Assembly (NCBI RefSeq): GCF_001458195.1
Contig: NZ_CYPU01000071.1
Span: forward strand, 124,001 to 188,000
DNA: 64,000 nt
Direction of reading: 5' to 3'
DNA from: Ruegeria atlantica
GTDB lineage: Bacteria > Pseudomonadota > Alphaproteobacteria > Rhodobacterales > Rhodobacteraceae
Shown: positions 50,629-59,210 of the stretch, piece after piece
Numbering within the stretch: position 1 is the stretch's first letter
Layout of the letters: the number at the start of each line of letters is the position of its first letter
Notes under the pieces: generated by a model
The model's database searches: none
What the model saw: the letters and a program-made list of their open reading frames with translations, nothing else
What the model was told of the DNA's origin: nothing
Program-made: the position numbers and the translations under genes

Positions 50629-50879
50629 GGTAAACCCTACTCGTGCTTTCGTTTTTGTTCACCAACTCTGGCTGAACTTGAGCGCCTGAGCGCCTGAGTG
50701 CGGTAGTATCTAAAATTCTTCGAGAGTCTTATTCTCGCCACCAGTTTGGGTCAATGCAGATGCTTGGGCTTTTTCGCCGTGGGTTTTCGGCAGCAATATT
50801 GAGGCGATAACTGGCAATGACATAGGCGACCTCATAAATTGTAGCATGAGAAACGCTTCCAAAGCTCGGCGTGCGATTG
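50629..50879. other. gap between the methyltransferase-like gene and IS fragment
   Basis: Transition into degraded insertion sequence. No gene recognised. Confidence 0.35.
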
Positions 50880-51006
50880 TCTTAGTCTTTCGGTACGTCT
50901 TAGAATCCATTTGCGTCCAAGCCGCGATCTCGGAGTAAACTAGGGACATCTGGCAGGTCGCTCACCAGAGTCTTTGCCTCGAAATAGCCACTGACGTGAA
51001 TAGCCA
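50880..51006 (-). pseudogene. IS5-type transposase fragment
   Basis: Reading down from 51006: VSGYFEAKTLVSDLPDV, then LLRDRGLDANGF, a stop, and DVPKD. This matches VSDYxGAxxLLxxLPxVxxLLxDRGYDADWFRDALK of the IS5 elements at 36745 and 38454, with point changes and stops. Confidence 0.5.
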
Positions 51007-51894
51007 TCTCCAAGAAGTTGAGTGGACGTCATTCGCCATTGGTCTTGAATCAATCGCGCACCAAAGCTTATGTGTTTTGGCACAGATGGCTTGTAGCTTG
51101 GCACCTCTCAAAGCAGTGTATTATCAGCGCCTTGCCGGGCGGTGGTTCATGCCAGTTGACGCCACCGACCGACCGTTCACGCCCCTTTTTCTAAGGCTAG
51201 AAGCCGTGCAGAGCGTATTCATGAAGATGACATCGATCATCACTATCTTTCGTCCGCCGTGATCCGCAGAAAAATCCATCATCATCTCGGTAATGTTTGC
51301 CTTGGCACTCCAAATCTTCCAGCGGTTTTGGAGCGGATTGTGTAGCCCAAATTTCTTGGTTGCGTGGCGCCATCTCTACCAGCTGCGATCGATGACGATT
51401 GTGCCGCTCACGATGCGCTGATGTTCCACGCGAAAATTGAAAGGATATTTCGGGCTACAGGACTCAAGATGGGCCATCAGATCGGAGCTCAACCAAAAAA
51501 GTCTAGACTCGTCACAGCTTGCTTTCGCAGTCTCGAGTTGGGTCATCCGGTGAAAGATAATGGGTCCCGAGCCTAAATTGCATTAAAATGCGAGGCAGGC
51601 GCTGGGGTAAATTCTAGTTTCCCTGTTATTAAGGCTCAATGAGTCACAGTGGTGTCTGGGGCACGTTTTGATAGGGCAGTCCAATCCAGTGCAGACAAGT
51701 TCTGTTTGCACATTGAATGAATAGCACTCGTCTGATGCAGCCCGCGCCAAGCTCAGTTCCGCTGAGGACGCAGCCAACGTTACAACCGGTGCAAGGACTA
51801 ATAATTTGATGCGTCGAACGCCTATTTTATTCTACCACTTGTTTGGCGATAGGTTTACGCTTCTGCACGTGAGTTCGCGCTACAGGAAAGTTTA
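51007..51894. other. region without assigned gene
   Basis: 888 bp with short frames only. Probably IS debris on the left and the promoter of the acyltransferase gene on the right. Confidence 0.4.
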
Positions 51895-52650
51895 ATGACC
51901 ATCCATCCAACTGCAATCGTTAGTAACAGTGCCAACGTTCATAGTTCCGTTGACATAGGACCGTTCACAATCGTGTACGACAACGTGGAGATTGCAGAAG
52001 ACACAGTGATCGGCAGCAATTGTGAAATTGGTGTGCCCGCGCCACTTGGGGACGGCTCGCCACTTAGAATTGGTGCCAATTCTGTAATTCGTTCACATAG
52101 TGTCTTCTACGAAAGCTCGACTTTTGGAGAGCGATTGGTAACGGGCCACAGAGTTACCGTCAGAGAGCTTACTCGCGCAGGGAATGGTTTTCAAATTGGT
52201 ACTTTAAGTGACGTTCAAGGGCACTGTAAAATTGGGGAATTTGTAAGATTTCATAGTAACGTTCATGTGGGACAGCATACAACGATAGAAGACTACGTTT
52301 GGGTATTCCCGTATGTCGTATTTACAAATGATCCGCATCCGCCAAGTGAAGTTATGAAGGGGGTTAGGGTCAAGAGTTACGCAGCAATTGCAACGATGAG
52401 CACCATTCTTCCCGGAGTTACGATTGGGGAAGGAGCACTTATTGGTGCTTGTAGCGCTGTGGTGAAAGACGTTGGAGACCACAGAATCGCGGTTGGTAAT
52501 CCTGCCCGCGATAGAGGCGAAACGAGTGCTATAAAACTACAAGACGGTTCGGATCGACCTGCGTACCCCTGGAAGCATCATTTCCATCGTGGTTATCCTG
52601 AAAGCACCGTCGCACAATGGCTCTCATCGGTGCAAGAAAGTGAAAACTAA
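51895..52650 (+). CDS. left-handed beta-helix acyltransferase (FdtC-like candidate)
   Basis: 251 residues made largely of hexapeptide repeats: HPTAIVSNSANVHSSVDIGP, then VEIAEDTVIGSNCEIG, FQIGTLSDVQGHCKIGEFVR and TILPGVTIGEGALIGACSAV. The length and repeats fit N-acyltransferases that act on dTDP-3-amino sugars (FdtC, QdtC), although WbpD-like enzymes are also possible. HVGQHTTIEDYVWV and NDPHPPSEV supply conserved His and Asp. It could finish the FdtA/FdtB sugar, 8 kb to the left. Confidence 0.75.
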   Translation: MTIHPTAIVSNSANVHSSVDIGPFTIVYDNVEIAEDTVIGSNCEIGVPAPLGDGSPLRIGANSVIRSHSVFYESSTFGERLVTGHRVTVRELTRAGNGFQIGTLSDVQGHCKIGEFVRFHSNVHVGQHTTIEDYVWVFPYVVFTNDPHPPSEVMKGVRVKSYAAIATMSTILPGVTIGEGALIGACSAVVKDVGDHRIAVGNPARDRGETSAIKLQDGSDRPAYPWKHHFHRGYPESTVAQWLSSVQESEN

Positions 52651-53425
52651 GGTAGCGCCTGCTTTGAGCTAATTCCGTTGAAATATCTTTCTAGATCGAA
52701 GTACCCCTTGCTGTTTCATTTCCGGCGCTAGAAGAGAGTTTGAATGCTGAAGGGGCCGCAGCGACGAGCACACTGTTCATTTTTTTCGACCAGTTCTCGA
52801 TCTAGAATCATGTCCAACAAGATTACATTGTGTGGTGTATGAACTAGCTGAACGAACTTTCGGATTTCCTCCAACGCCTTGCCTCATTGTACGGTTCGAC
52901 TGACATATAGTCTGTTGACCCGAATGCCGCTTTTTAGGTGGTCAAAAAAGAAGACTCCAAAGGTGAAATTTTGATGCACACTAAGTGCTAGCACGCGAAG
53001 GTCTTCGATCATAACCGAGGCGTCATTGTTCGCGGCAGTAGCACAACAGCTCTGCAGTCAGCGACACCGGCATCGAAAACCAGTATCTTATCACCGCATC
53101 AGGGTGTCATAGGCATTGACCTTGCCCTCTCGATGAAGGTTGCTCGGCATCATTAACGCAGCAATGACGCCAACAGGTTTTGGTCCGTGACTTTCTGACC
53201 CCCTTGCAACTGGCCTATCGATCTGCACATCTTCGCCAATCACTCCAGACCAATTAGTATGCCCTTCAAAGACAGAATCGCCCAAACGAACGGCAAGCAG
53301 GCACGCAACATTTTTCCAAGGCATCACGCGCGAGGCTGTTGAGATTTACGGACGGCACACTTGCGATCAGGTTGGCAACCTGCAAGTGTGCTCAGAACCG
53401 AAGTGTCACCATTGTGTAAACCTCA
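52651..53425. other. region without assigned gene
   Basis: 775 bp. A minus-strand frame (53091-53327, with LAVRLGDSVFEGHTNWSG) has a protein-like composition and may be a gene remnant, but no start signal or family is evident. Nothing else recognised. Confidence 0.35.
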
Positions 53426-54382
53426 GTGCGAAGGTTCCAAGCGCCAGCGGAAGTTGAACATTTGTCAGATTCTTCTCAAGAAACTCAGCAGCAAGAGGCG
53501 GGTGAATTTCCGGTAGAATTCGACCGCGAGTTCTATCGGAAAACGTACAGCGACTTGCAAAGCATGAATGATGAGGCGCTCGAAGTACACTTTTACAATC
53601 ACGGAATTGACGAAGGTCGCCATGCCTCTGCTCCCGCGGTCCGCGAAGAGTTCGTCAAGCTGTTCCAGAACGAAAAGTCAATACTCGAGATAGGCCCTTT
53701 CTCGAACCCGATCGCCAGCGGTCCGAACGTCCGATACTTCGATGTTCTTGACCAGGATGAGTTAAAAAGGCGGGCGGAAGGTCTGGAAGAATACTACGTG
53801 CCGGACAATGTTCCGTGGATCCATTACGTTTCCCCCACAGGAGACTTGTCAGTGGTTGACGGCACATATTCGGCTGTCGTCAGCGCCCATTGCGTCGAAC
53901 ACCAACCCGATTTGATAAATCACTTTTCTAAAGTTTCAGATCTTTTGGCGGACGAGGGTTTCTACTTTCTGATCGTTCCTGACAAACGTTTCTGCTTCGA
54001 CCATTTCCTGTGCGAGAGTTCTCTTGCAGAAATCCTCGAAGCCCATCATCAAAGGCACAGAGTTCACACTCTAAGATCACTTGTGGAACATCGGACAATG
54101 CTTTCGCACAACGATGGTGCGCGTCATTGGGCCGGTGATCATGGAACGCTGCTGGAACCAGATATTGCGGCTCTGAATGCCAGTAATGCCATCGCGGAAT
54201 ACGAGGCTGCGAACGGCGCATATATCGATGTGCACGCATGGAAGTTCTCACCAGACTCCTTCCGCGCCCGCACCGCCGAATTGGCGGCCATGGATTTGAT
54301 AAATCTGCGCCCCATCAGGGTCTACCAGACCGTGCGTCCGCGGCTCGAGTTCATGGCAATCCTGCAAAAGACGCAATCCTGA
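53426..54382 (+). CDS. methyltransferase-like protein with WY repeat
   Basis: 318 residues from GTG 53426; no upstream ribosome binding site and no early Met, so the 5' end may be incomplete. Residues about 30-70 hold one repeat: FDREFYRKTYSDLQSM, VHFYNHGIDEGRHAS. The rest is a class I methyltransferase fold: SILEIGPFSNPIASGP (motif I), VSAHCVEHQPDLINHFS and FYFLIVPDKRFCFDHFL. Shares the repeat with the 40186 and 45977 proteins. Confidence 0.7.
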   Translation: MRRFQAPAEVEHLSDSSQETQQQEAGEFPVEFDREFYRKTYSDLQSMNDEALEVHFYNHGIDEGRHASAPAVREEFVKLFQNEKSILEIGPFSNPIASGPNVRYFDVLDQDELKRRAEGLEEYYVPDNVPWIHYVSPTGDLSVVDGTYSAVVSAHCVEHQPDLINHFSKVSDLLADEGFYFLIVPDKRFCFDHFLCESSLAEILEAHHQRHRVHTLRSLVEHRTMLSHNDGARHWAGDHGTLLEPDIAALNASNAIAEYEAANGAYIDVHAWKFSPDSFRARTAELAAMDLINLRPIRVYQTVRPRLEFMAILQKTQS

Positions 54383-54912
54383 AAACGAAGGACCCAGCGA
54401 TGCGCACGCGTCAAATGGATGCGCTCTGTATTTCTGATTTCGTGAACAAGTATATCGCAAGCGTTGCTTATGACCCGCTAGATAATTTCTGACAACCCAG
54501 CGCCCAGCAGCTTATGCTCCATTCAAAAGGATGTTCGGTCATTCATGTCTGGTGGACATTTAGTGTTTCTGAGGCAATCTCTTCACCTCCTCAAGAAGTG
54601 CAAGTTCGCCATCTTCGTTGGACCTCAAATGGTCCCACTCACGATCTAACCATTCTTAGTCTGCTGAGGATTTCCAGCAGCCTCTACCAAGTTCTTGAAT
54701 CCAAAGACTCGAAATGAAAATTCTGTTTGCCGTCGTGAACCTATTAACCCCCTCGAAATTTGCGGCGGTAGTTTGCCCTGTCACCACACCATTGAACGTG
54801 TTTGATTGACATTTATTTGGAGCGTATCTGAACCAGTTCTTCGACACGGCTCACTTATCGGGGCGCTACAAGTGTCTAAGGTTTGGAAAGCATATACCTT
54901 TTTAGAATAGTT
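54383..54912. other. region between the polysaccharide locus and tRNA-Arg
   Basis: 530 bp without recognisable gene. AT-rich, unlike the sequence right of the tRNA. Confidence 0.4.
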
Positions 54913-54989
54913 TGGCGACCCCGGCAGGATTCGAACCTGCAACCTGCCCCTTAGGAGGGGGCTGCTCTATCCAGTTGAGCCACGGGGCC
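54913..54989 (-). tRNA. tRNA-Arg (anticodon CCT), CCA encoded
   Basis: 77 nt on the minus strand. Acceptor GGCCCCG pairs with CGGGGTC (G-U at one position), discriminator G, CCA at 54913-54915. Anticodon loop CTCCTAA gives CCT. Its 3' end faces the polysaccharide locus, and the base composition changes here. No repeated 3' end was found elsewhere. Confidence 0.95.
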
Positions 54990-55103
54990 GCGCAAGGCTC
55001 TCTGTAGCCGGGTTTTTCGGCCTTGTCATGGCCTTTGCGCGATGGTTGTAAATCTTACTCTGTTCACGCTACCATCGGGCAAAACAACATCGCAGGTGCC
55101 CCA

Positions 55104-56129
55104 GTGACAACAGAAACCAAACGCCCGCTTACCCTTCGTGATGTTTCGGAAGCGTCCGGAGTATCGGAAATGACGGTCAGTCGGGTTCTACGGAACAGGG
55201 GCGATGTTTCGGACGCCACGCGCACCCGCGTCTTGGCCGCCGCGAAAGAGCTGGGGTATGTGCCAAACAAAATCGCGGGCGCATTGGCATCCAGCCGGGT
55301 TAATCTGGTGGCGGTGATCATCCCCTCGCTGTCGAACATGGTCTTCCCTGAGGTTCTGACCGGCATTAACCAGGTGCTGGAAGACACCGAGCTGCAACCG
55401 GTTGTGGGCGTCACCGACTATATGCCGGAAAAAGAGGAAAAAGTGCTGTACGAGATGCTCTCGTGGCGGCCGTCCGGAGTCATCATTGCAGGCCTGGAAC
55501 ACACCGAGGCCGCGCGCGCCATGCTAGATTCCGCGGGTATTCCGGTGGTCGAAATCATGGATACAGACGGCAAACCGGTGGACGCGATGGTCGGGATCTC
55601 TCATCGCCGTGCCGGGCGCGAAATGGCGCAGGCGATCCTGAAGGCGGGCTATGAGCATATCGGGTTCATGGGCACCAAAATGCCGCTGGATCACAGGGCG
55701 CGCAAACGGTTCGAAGGCTTCACCGAAGTTCTGGGCAAACACGGGGTCGAGATCGAGGATCGCGAATTCTACTCTGGCGGGTCAGCTCTGGCCAAAGGGC
55801 GTGAGATGACTCAGACCATGCTGGAACGGTCGCCCGATCTGGATTTCCTCTATTACTCCAATGACATGATCGGTGCAGGTGGGCTGCTGTATCTGCTGGA
55901 TCAGGGTATTGATGTGCCGGGGCAGATCGGCCTGGCCGGATTCAATAACGTTGAGCTTTTGCAAGGCCTGCCGCGCAAGCTGGCCACAATGGACGCCTGC
56001 AGGTTGGAAATTGGGCGCACAGCCGCTAAGATCATAGCGACGCAATTGGCCGATCCCAATGCCGAGGTCGACACGCGTGTAACCCTGACCCCCAAGATCA
56101 ACTTTGGCGACACCCTAAAGCGGCGCTGA
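55104..56129 (+). CDS. LacI-family transcriptional regulator
   Basis: 341 residues from GTG 55104, preceded by CAGG; the frame upstream to 55023 is not accepted. HTH at about 10-40 (LRDVSEASGVSEMTVSRVL), hinge NKIAGALASSRVNLVAVIIP, then the sugar-binding domain with GVIIAGLEHTEAAR, GFMGTKMPLDHRARKRFEGF and DFLYYSNDMIGAGG. Resembles GntR-type gluconate repressors; the ligand is not certain. Four bp before the YcaQ-type gene. Confidence 0.88.
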   Translation: MTTETKRPLTLRDVSEASGVSEMTVSRVLRNRGDVSDATRTRVLAAAKELGYVPNKIAGALASSRVNLVAVIIPSLSNMVFPEVLTGINQVLEDTELQPVVGVTDYMPEKEEKVLYEMLSWRPSGVIIAGLEHTEAARAMLDSAGIPVVEIMDTDGKPVDAMVGISHRRAGREMAQAILKAGYEHIGFMGTKMPLDHRARKRFEGFTEVLGKHGVEIEDREFYSGGSALAKGREMTQTMLERSPDLDFLYYSNDMIGAGGLLYLLDQGIDVPGQIGLAGFNNVELLQGLPRKLATMDACRLEIGRTAAKIIATQLADPNAEVDTRVTLTPKINFGDTLKRR

Positions 56130-56133
56130 ACAC

Positions 56134-57348
56134 GTGGCGCTGCAACGGCTGGACAACCGAACAGCCCGCGCGCTGTTCATGGATCGTCATGCATTGGCCG
56201 AACCGCCATCGGGCGGCGCAAAAGGCGCGGAATTGCTGGACCTGATCCAACGGCTTGGCTTTGTGCAATTGGACAGCATCAACACCGTTGCGCGCGCCCA
56301 TGACATGATCCTGTTTTCGCGCCGTCCATCCTATCGCGCCGGCAATCTCAAACGCCTTTATGAACGCGACCGCGCACTGTTCGAACACTGGACCCACGAC
56401 GCCGCTGTCATTCCGATGGAATTTTATCCGCACTGGCATTTGCGCTTTCAACGCGATGCAGATTTGCTGAAGTCCCGATGGAAGAATTGGCGCCGCGACG
56501 GGTTCGAGCAGCGATTTGCAACCGTTCTGCAACATATCCAGGACCACGGACCGGTCTCTTCGTCCGATGTTGGCAAGGACGAGAAAAAGGGATCCGGTGG
56601 CTGGTGGGACTGGCATCCCTCAAAAACGGCGCTGGAGTTTCTTTGGCGCTCGGGCGCACTCACGGTCATAGGGCGGCAAGGATTTCAAAAGCGCTATGAT
56701 CTGACAGAACGGGTGATCGAAACGCATCTTTGCCCAGGCAATATGCCCTGTGATGCCGAGGAGACAGTGGATTGGCTGTGCAACGCGGCGCTTGACCGAC
56801 TGGGGTTTGCAACCTCAGGCGAATTGGCAGCGTTTTGGGACACTGTTACGACAAGCGAGGCAAAATCTTGGTGTGAACGGGGTCTAATTCAGGGAAAATT
56901 GGAAGAGATCGAGGTGACTTGCGCGGACGGAAGGCTACGAAAAGTGATCGCCCGACCATCCATTTCCGAGGATGCAGAGGCTGCACCCCGTCCCTCGGGC
57001 CGCATTCGGGTCCTTAGCCCATTTGACCCTATGCTGCGCGACCGCAATCGGGCCGAACGGTTGTTCGGCTTTCACTATCGCATCGAGGTTTTTGTACCCG
57101 CTGCAAAACGAACCTACGGTTACTATGTGTTCCCGCTGCTTGAGGGCGACCGATTGATCGGGCGGATTGACATGAAAGTCAACCGGGATCGCGGGGTGTT
57201 ACAAGTCAGCGCCTTATGGCCGGAACGATCCGTGCGCTGGTCCGATGCCAGAACCAAAGGGTTGCAATCAGAGCTCGACCGAGTCCGACGATTCACCGGG
57301 TTGGACAACGTAGAATTCGCCCGCGATTGGTTAAAAGACCCTAAATAG
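56134..57348 (+). CDS. YcaQ-type winged-helix DNA glycosylase family protein
   Basis: 404 residues from GTG 56134. LGFVQLDSINTVARAHDMIL contains the QxD/QxQ-type catalytic motif (QLD) of the YcaQ/AlkX family, which repairs DNA interstrand crosslinks. YERDRALFEHWTHDAAVIP, GGWWDWHPSKTALEFLWRSG and RIRVLSPFDPMLRDRNRAERLFGF are the other family hallmarks. Runs into a bidirectional terminator shared with the FAH gene. Confidence 0.87.
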   Translation: MALQRLDNRTARALFMDRHALAEPPSGGAKGAELLDLIQRLGFVQLDSINTVARAHDMILFSRRPSYRAGNLKRLYERDRALFEHWTHDAAVIPMEFYPHWHLRFQRDADLLKSRWKNWRRDGFEQRFATVLQHIQDHGPVSSSDVGKDEKKGSGGWWDWHPSKTALEFLWRSGALTVIGRQGFQKRYDLTERVIETHLCPGNMPCDAEETVDWLCNAALDRLGFATSGELAAFWDTVTTSEAKSWCERGLIQGKLEEIEVTCADGRLRKVIARPSISEDAEAAPRPSGRIRVLSPFDPMLRDRNRAERLFGFHYRIEVFVPAAKRTYGYYVFPLLEGDRLIGRIDMKVNRDRGVLQVSALWPERSVRWSDARTKGLQSELDRVRRFTGLDNVEFARDWLKDPK

Positions 57349-57358
57349 GGTCTATTTT
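57336..57358. terminator. bidirectional terminator
   Basis: Stem AGACCCT (57336-57342) with AGGGTCT (57347-57353), loop AAAT, flanked by AAAA on the left and ATTTT on the right, so it works in both directions. It covers the stop codon of the YcaQ-type gene and ends at the FAH gene stop. Confidence 0.75.
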
Positions 57359-58050
57359 CAGATCAAACTCAGGCTGATAGGCTGTAATCCGTCAATCCCG
57401 CCTTCCAGGACATCGCCCGCCAACACCGGGCCAACCCCAGCCGGTGTACCAGTCAGGATCAGATCACCGGCTCGCAGGTGGTAGTATCCGGACAAATGGC
57501 AGATGACCTCATCTATCTTCCAGATCAGCTCTTCCAGCGTCGCGTCCTGCCGCGTTTCTCCGTTCACGTTCAGATAAATGCGTTTATTGTCGTCCGGCGA
57601 CCAATCTGCCGCGCGCGTCAATGCGGCCAACACAGTGCCGTTTTCCAGATCCTTGCCCAAATCCCATGGGCGCTGTTTATTCCGTTCGCGGACTTGCAGG
57701 TCACGGCGCGTCATGTCCAGCGCACAACCGTAGCCATAAACCGCATCCAACGCATCGGCACGCGTCGCACGGAAAACGGGTTTGCCGATCGCGACCGCCA
57801 GTTCCATCTCGTGGTGAAAATTCTCAGTTCCAGGCGGATAAGGCACAGTTGCACCCGACAGAACCGCGTTCAGAGCAGATTTTGTAAAGTAGAAAGGCGC
57901 CTCACGATCGACCTCATTTCCCATTTCGGCCGCATGGGCCGCATAATTTCGGCCGACACAGAAAATGCGCCCCACGGGATAGGTCGACAATTCACCCTCA
58001 ACCGGGATCGAAATCGGGTCGGGTAAGGAAAACAAGCTGTCCGGTATCAA
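57358..58050 (-). CDS. fumarylacetoacetate hydrolase family protein
   Basis: 230 residues. GRIFCVGRNYAAHAAEMGN, FYFTKSALNAV, NFHHEMELAVAIG (metal ligands ExE) and ILTGTPAGVGPVLAGD are typical of short FAH-family hydrolases or decarboxylases (ureidoglycolate lyase-like or acylpyruvase-like). The exact substrate is not readable. It lies downstream of a structured intergenic region and the HpaR gene. Confidence 0.88.
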   Translation of the reverse strand: MIPDSLFSLPDPISIPVEGELSTYPVGRIFCVGRNYAAHAAEMGNEVDREAPFYFTKSALNAVLSGATVPYPPGTENFHHEMELAVAIGKPVFRATRADALDAVYGYGCALDMTRRDLQVRERNKQRPWDLGKDLENGTVLAALTRAADWSPDDNKRIYLNVNGETRQDATLEELIWKIDEVICHLSGYYHLRAGDLILTGTPAGVGPVLAGDVLEGGIDGLQPISLSLI

Positions 58051-58337
58051 AGCCCCCTAACTGCAATTTGCAGCTTGTTTCTAAGTTGGCGGGACCAGTT
58101 GAACAAGCCATGCAGGTTCGCGCCAGGCATCACCATCACGCGAACTCGCCCCGTGGCTGGCTGTTCACAATTCAAAGTTTTGCCTTGGAAAGCCTTGGGT
58201 GCGCGCTACCTTTGGTTGTATCATGGATCACGCCACCACCGTATTGACACTCATTCCCTGGCGATATCCGAAATCCACTCGTCGCTGATCAGGTGATTTA
58301 CCTGTAGGCGAGTGCAACTGAATCAGAGAGCGACGGC

Positions 58338-58506
58338 CAAAGACCTGTACCCCCACACGGTCTTTGCGTCCGGATGTCCGCTTATTTTCAGGTGGCTGTT
58401 TCTCTGAGGTGTGAGCCGGATAAATCCATCCGGCCGCGGGCCAGACACGCAGTCCAGTCAAAGTCTGGCCACCCCGCCGGAGGATATCCATACTTCTCTG
58501 GCGGGG
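58338..58506 (-). ncRNA. candidate structured RNA: cluster of four hairpins
   Basis: Four hairpins lie in the intergenic space between the HpaR gene and the FAH gene. CAAAGACC/GGTCTTTG (58338-58345 with 58359-58366); GCCGGAT/ATCCGGC (58415-58421 with 58428-58434); GGCCAGAC/GTCTGGCC (58439-58446 with 58463-58470); CCCCGCCGGAG/CTCTGGCGGGG (58472-58482 with 58496-58506, one G-U). The last three are packed within 92 nt. No T tract follows, so they do not look like simple terminators. Strand assigned by gene orientation only. It could be the FAH leader or a small RNA. Confidence 0.4.
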
Positions 58507-58535
58507 ACAAAAGCCTTTGAATGCGCGACGTGCGA

Positions 58536-58970
58536 TCAGGTCTTCAGATCATGCAGATCGTTCAGCAGGTCCAGCAGCGCTTCGTGCCGATCCGGGCCTA
58601 GCTGGGTCTTGATCTCTTCAGCCAAACGTAGTGTCACCTGCATGTTGTCTTGGATGATCTTTTCGCCTTTGGCCGTGATATCGATGATCTGACGACGCTT
58701 ATCCTCAGGATGGACCCGGCGCCGGATCAAATCCTTGGCTTCCAGTTTTTGCAGAATGCGCGTCAGACTGGGCAGCAAAAGGCACGATCGATCCGCTAGA
58801 TGCGTTGGCTCTTGAGGCCCTTCTTCTTTCAGAACACGCAGAACGCGCCATTGCTGTTCAGTAACACCCGCATCCGCCAGCATATTTCGAATGGGCCCCA
58901 TGACCCTTTCGCGCGCCCGAAGCAGTGCAATCGGCAATGAGCGGGACGTATTAGGCAGGTCTCTGGTCAT
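58536..58970 (-). CDS. hpaR: MarR-family regulator, HpaR-like
   Basis: 144 residues from ATG 58968-58970; a TTG 18 nt upstream is less likely. LPIALLRARERVMGPIRNML, EQQWRVLRVLKEEGPQEPTH, CLLLPSLTRILQKLEAKDLI and PEDKRRQIIDITAKGEKII form the winged helix. It matches the regulators of homoprotocatechuate (hpa) degradation. Divergent from the decarboxylase-aldolase operon, which it probably controls. Confidence 0.88.
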   Translation of the reverse strand: MTRDLPNTSRSLPIALLRARERVMGPIRNMLADAGVTEQQWRVLRVLKEEGPQEPTHLADRSCLLLPSLTRILQKLEAKDLIRRRVHPEDKRRQIIDITAKGEKIIQDNMQVTLRLAEEIKTQLGPDRHEALLDLLNDLHDLKT

Positions 58971-59030
58971 AGTAGAATTTTTGCCCAAATTGGATCAAAC
59001 CGCAACTGGATAAGAATTTCACTAATTATA

Positions 59031-59042
59031 TTAAGTACTTGA
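59031..59042. promoter_or_regulatory. operator candidate between hpaR and the decarboxylase gene
   Basis: TTAAGTACTTGA is an imperfect 12-bp palindrome with a perfect 8-bp core, in the 240-bp divergent region. A MarR-type site is plausible but weakly supported. Confidence 0.3.
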
Positions 59043-59210
59043 CCATGTATTATATGGCCCTTTTAGGCATGTCGCAGCTTCGAGCCTCATCTCAAAATTA
59101 GTAAACAAAGCAATTAATATTGACGTTTTCTTCAGAATGACGATCACTGGACGCACAAAGAAACTAAGTCCCGGTCCGATCCCGGGGTTGGCAGAAATCT
59201 GAGGGTTGCG

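Noticed and set aside
53091-53327. Minus-strand frame with LAVRLGDSVFEGHTNWSG
   Set aside because: Protein-like, but without start signal, family or neighbours in the same direction. Listed only as a possible remnant.
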